From contig DNTK01000157.1 of NCBI GenBank assembly GCA_003508755.1, positions 1 through 7,148 of the forward strand: a stretch of DNA of 7,148 nucleotides. The letters are read 5' to 3'. The notes beneath the pieces were generated by a model. It saw only the letters and a program-made list of their open reading frames with translations. It was not told the origin of the DNA and ran no database searches. This stretch comes from Bacteroidales bacterium (lineage in GTDB: Bacteria; Bacteroidota; Bacteroidia; Bacteroidales; UBA10428). Position numbers and translations under genes: made by a program. Shown one piece after another: positions 7,001 through 7,148 of the stretch. The stretch's first letter is position 1, and the number at the start of each line of letters is the position of its first letter.

Positions 7001-7148
7001 TTGGGCAACGTAAGAGCCACTGTAAGCCGCAATGGTGCTGTTGTAGACATACTAACAAGTACCGATTATTACCCGGGCGGTATGGAAATGCCTGGGCGTG
7101 ATTATCGCACAGCTGAAGCTTATCGCTTCGGGTACCAGGGACAGTTTG
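1085..7148 (+). CDS. Giant secreted RHS/YD-repeat protein with Ig-like (CHU_C-type) array and BACON domains (partial, C-terminus missing)
   Basis: One frame is open from the ATG at 1085 to the window edge: at least 2021 codons, no stop. The start is supported by a signal peptide (K2, R3, R6, hydrophobic core about 7-21, probable cleavage after SYG near residue 24). Domains in order: a Pro/Ser-rich linker (about 25-50); ten Ig-like repeats of 77-82 residues (about 50-836); a BACON domain (about 869-946); a degenerate BACON-like domain (about 982-1053); a DUF6443-like segment with YYDRLGKPTQS and YDEYGRAW (about 1082-1202); YD/RHS repeats from about 1371 on, such as YDEAGRLKR, YDRLGRQVE and YDDRGFRLRK; and the RHS-associated core start DHLGNVR (1971-1977) followed by YYPGGMEMPGR. 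YD-repeat proteins fold into large beta-shells that in Rhs and Tc toxins enclose a C-terminal cargo; whether this one carries a toxin is unknown because the tip lies beyond the window. No catalytic domain is visible. It is probably exported by Sec and surface-attached or released. No Shine-Dalgarno sequence precedes it. Confidence 0.93.
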   Translation, partial: MKRLLRLSFFLVLVTFLFSNISYGSSIIKYLEQNTMMASSEESSGVPAPPAPSQTQYCGYTKLTRSTPPSGTVYYWQTSSTGTSTSNSSSAHNVYNNGYVYLRALNGTTWSSATSIYVNVKQTIDNPTVNTSVSRCGSGTVSMAATPPTNAYIKWYQGSTYKSSNETYSPTISTTTTYTVKSYQNGCYSSGVNVTATVKARPSIPTASNNSRCGAGTVALTATPPSGATVKWYEGTTVRATGNNYSPSISSTKTYTVKAVKDGCYSGGRDVTATIKELPYLSVTQTSNARCGTGNIDLNTSPSPSTATVVWEYENGGTFYTGNTYTANLTSEGDDVTYKVYASLNGCNSTKGTISATSKPIPANPTASNESRCGTGTLALSATPPSGSTVKWYQGTTYKASGNSYTTPSISSTTTYTAKSVLDGCYSSGKSVVATVKAIPAIPTASNKSRCGNGTVALTATPPSGATVKWYAAGVYKATGNTYTTPSITNNTTYTAKSEKDGCISSAKSVTAIVNAQPANPTPTNNSICGTGKVTLSATPPSGSTVEWSEGGAFKASGNSFLTPTLSTSKTYTAKSYNTECYSTGVSVTATIKPVPDDPTAVDNSRCGSGTVELSATPPSGATIEWFEGGNSKATGNSYTTQTLTSNRTYIAKSVKDGCPSTGVNVTAIIKEIPYMVLTTNQEFCGLGTHNITVTPTPSSATIVWMKGNSTIYTGNTKPVEFTDYDDAEAYNVYANLNGCNSGTASINATVKVKPTSPTVSDANRVEPGVVSLSASSVTPSTSTINWINTSTSLTDHTGSSYAPDLNVTTTYNVVSHYEGCDGDPVSVTAEIIPLNITNTSYTNGDDYLLQDTYTPAGENNTYDNFNVDGTGGSFNINLFSNAPWSLEDIPEWVEISPEHQSGNAPTSGITHTIPVSYNSNFNADERIESLNVVAAGKTVPIYFSQSSPTLDITIDPSSYVSLEATNFRGADATAYTLNATDGIVSYTINTDVSWTLQIEDDFSVIEQIHNTSGNAGTQSNFLHSSNFGNSKLAVLRLQHEGQLLKTLCFRKEAVAFFESVSELNSVQTTSYGEHGRVMSQGIQYYDRLGKPTQSIARNIHANNIIASQTIYDEYGRAWISTLPSVVDQQNLDYINDFINMDYLYANNEMDPYSPAGMYYSAYNSIEDFVPEDSKPYSKVEFSETFPGAVRKGFMPGEVTHTQFSTGFTVSASPDELLNHPLYAQKDISLITLDQLFDGDDTNHPLYTNITKSVSVDVMGKESVTYFDAEGRVIANCMSSNSPDISVNAHYTINMEGGNDYIDIHLPRKSSNYSITKTGTWVHEVRNLLDDEQVDIGSHGTISLPPGFYRIISHSYNSEGQDFSLTLGYKYYSFNAYDEAGRLKRNISPEHVKQICSGDLAAADIDKYVGINFYNTIGRLIKTYSPDVDATNYIYRKDGKIRFSQNKLQKDEGKYSYTNYDRLGRQVEAGEYEEPETGGKTFNNLDSDFTLIEAANVAGDGIQGSDNCSQQNYTIFSDIDNQLSRTQQHTRGRVSKTQNANNTTWYSYNYDGSVAWVIQEIDGFDQNNDGYSNSVATSGIEDYGDLITIDYTYNYSGQVTEVIYQQDKSDEFIHFYEYDLDNRLKTVYTQADEAEKTMQARYEYYAHGPLKRIELCEYVQGIDYIYNIHGWLKSINNPAGDDPGYEGTAEHSGIASDIFKMALDYYHNDYSSSDIDLGTNEETMENYDGNIAQIRYLNEKLDDNLQADYQNAWKYTYDERNFLSGAYFGSIAPGSRINYAANYGYSVFGTTPGTPIAYDANGNIKNLARRDGSGSDMDRFTYHYESQFINRLNWVEDVSGYTNDVGDLKTHTANNYEYNSIGQLKIDYHGNQVFNYNVYGKTTSIFNEGSGTPLAEYTYDDRGFRLRKYDRNTGTKTWYVRDLGGNVLATYTETHAQLPLLKEQPIYGSGRIGMATTTNGAITNYLYELSDHLGNVRATVSRNGAVVDILTSTDYYPGGMEMPGRDYRTAEAYRFGYQGQF
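1232..3592 (+). repeat. Array of ten Ig-like repeats (Ig_7 / CHU_C-associated type) inside the giant protein
   Basis: The repeats are recognised by a recurring RCGxGTVxLxATPPSGxTVKWY start and a (D/N)GCYSxG end. The first motif cysteine, or its equivalent, falls at bases 1256, 1490, 1721, 1955, 2201, 2435, 2669, 2903, 3137 and 3380 (residues 58, 136, 213, 291, 373, 451, 529, 607, 685, 766). Spacings are 234, 231, 234, 246, 234, 234, 234, 234 and 243 bases. Repeats 2, 3, 5, 6, 7 and 8 are typical (A-type). Repeats 4 and 9 are a distinct B-type with VYAxLNGCNS. Repeat 1 is strongly diverged and repeat 10 has lost the first cysteine. Each typical repeat keeps two cysteines about 50 residues apart, plausibly an intradomain disulfide. 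Nucleotide copies are well diverged, so the array is old. Such arrays usually act as stalks or adhesion modules on secreted Bacteroidota proteins. Confidence 0.85.
3689..3922 (+). other. BACON domain in the giant protein
   Basis: About residues 869-946. The pattern fits BACON: GGSFNINLFSNAPWSL (Trp885), then PEWVEISPEHQSG, a strand ending in IPVSYNSNFNADER, a strand of IESLNVVAAGK, and the closing strand VPIYFSQ. BACON (Bacteroidetes-associated carbohydrate-binding often N-terminal) is an Ig-like fold of about 80 residues that was predicted from its context to bind glycans or mucin, though in some proteins it acts only as a spacer. Here it sits between the Ig-like array and the RHS part, as a hinge or contact module. 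The assignment is by pattern, without a profile search. Confidence 0.7.
4028..4243 (+). other. Degenerate BACON-like domain in the giant protein
   Basis: About residues 982-1053, directly after the clearer BACON domain. The order of elements is the same: YTINTDVSWTLQ with a Trp at 995, then a central HNTSGNAG turn, SNFGNSKLAVLRL in place of the N-x-R strand, and a last strand KTLCFRKEA where the usual closing VxxxQ is not kept. Probably a diverged second copy; it could instead be an unrelated beta-sandwich linker. Confidence 0.4.
4328..4690 (+). other. DUF6443-like segment preceding the RHS repeats
   Basis: About residues 1082-1202. Bacteroidota RHS proteins commonly carry a conserved segment of the form YYDGLGRPxQ, then YDxYGR, then a Pro-rich PYSxxxFE stretch ending near PGE. 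Here these appear as QYYDRLGKPTQSIAR, IYDEYGRAWISTLP, KPYSKVEFSETFPGAVRKG and MPGEV. The match in order and spacing supports the RHS assignment independently of the C-terminal core. Its role is presumably structural, as the start of the YD shell. Confidence 0.6.
5195..7148 (+). other. YD/RHS repeat region and start of the RHS-associated core
   Basis: From residue 1371 to the window edge. YD-type units recur with the Y-D-xx-G-R-L pattern: AYDEAGRLKR near 1377, NYDRLGRQVE near 1460, YEYDLDNRLK near 1616, AYDANGNIKN near 1797, YEYNSIGQLK near 1856 and YTYDDRGFRLRK near 1896. The last is followed by TWYVRDLGGNVLATY, the usual lead-in to the RHS core. The core begins with DHLGNVRATVS (1971 on), continues through YYPGGMEMPGR (about 1995-2005) and stops at GYQGQF at the edge. 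The family normally continues for a few dozen residues to an IGRW-x-DPxG motif and then a variable tip; neither is in the window. Antisense or alternate-frame ORFs over this stretch are not convincing genes. Confidence 0.85.

Overview
The window looks like chromosomal DNA from a free-living member of the phylum Bacteroidota (Marinilabiliales/Cytophagales-type). The evidence is AT-rich intergenic DNA, start codons without Shine-Dalgarno sequences, signal peptides ending in SFAQ or SYG, and a giant secreted protein whose parts (CHU_C-type Ig-like repeats, BACON domains, a DUF6443-like segment, a Bacteroidota-style RHS core) are typical of that phylum. The organism is inferred from protein style only; there is no marker gene.

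Layout, left to right, all genes on the plus strand. (1) 1-107: C-terminal tail of a DUF427-family protein, closed by a clear intrinsic terminator at 136-163. (2) 178-205: a perfect 28-bp palindrome just past the terminator. (3) 206-617: about 410 bases of AT-rich non-coding DNA with no recognisable gene and only weak small inverted repeats. (4) 618-983: a small exported protein of 121 residues and unknown function. (5) 1085 to the window end: one uninterrupted reading frame of at least 2021 codons with no stop. It encodes a secreted giant protein: signal peptide, ten Ig-like repeats of about 78 residues, one clear and one degenerate BACON-like domain, a DUF6443-like segment, many YD/RHS repeats, and the start of the RHS-associated core (DHLGNVR). 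The frame runs off the window, so the variable C-terminal tip is not visible.

How the parts may work together (inference): the large protein would be exported by Sec. Its N-terminal Ig-like array would act as a stalk, the BACON domains as possible glycan or mucin-contact modules, and the YD repeats as the shell-forming part that in better-known Rhs/Tc proteins encloses a C-terminal cargo. The small exported protein 101 bp upstream could be co-transcribed with it, but the sequence does not prove a partnership. The most interesting details are inside the Ig array: a B-type repeat recurring with the same linker (a block duplication), a last repeat whose conserved RCGxG motif was rewritten by two compensating 1-nt indels, and first and last repeats that each lack one cysteine of the usual pair.
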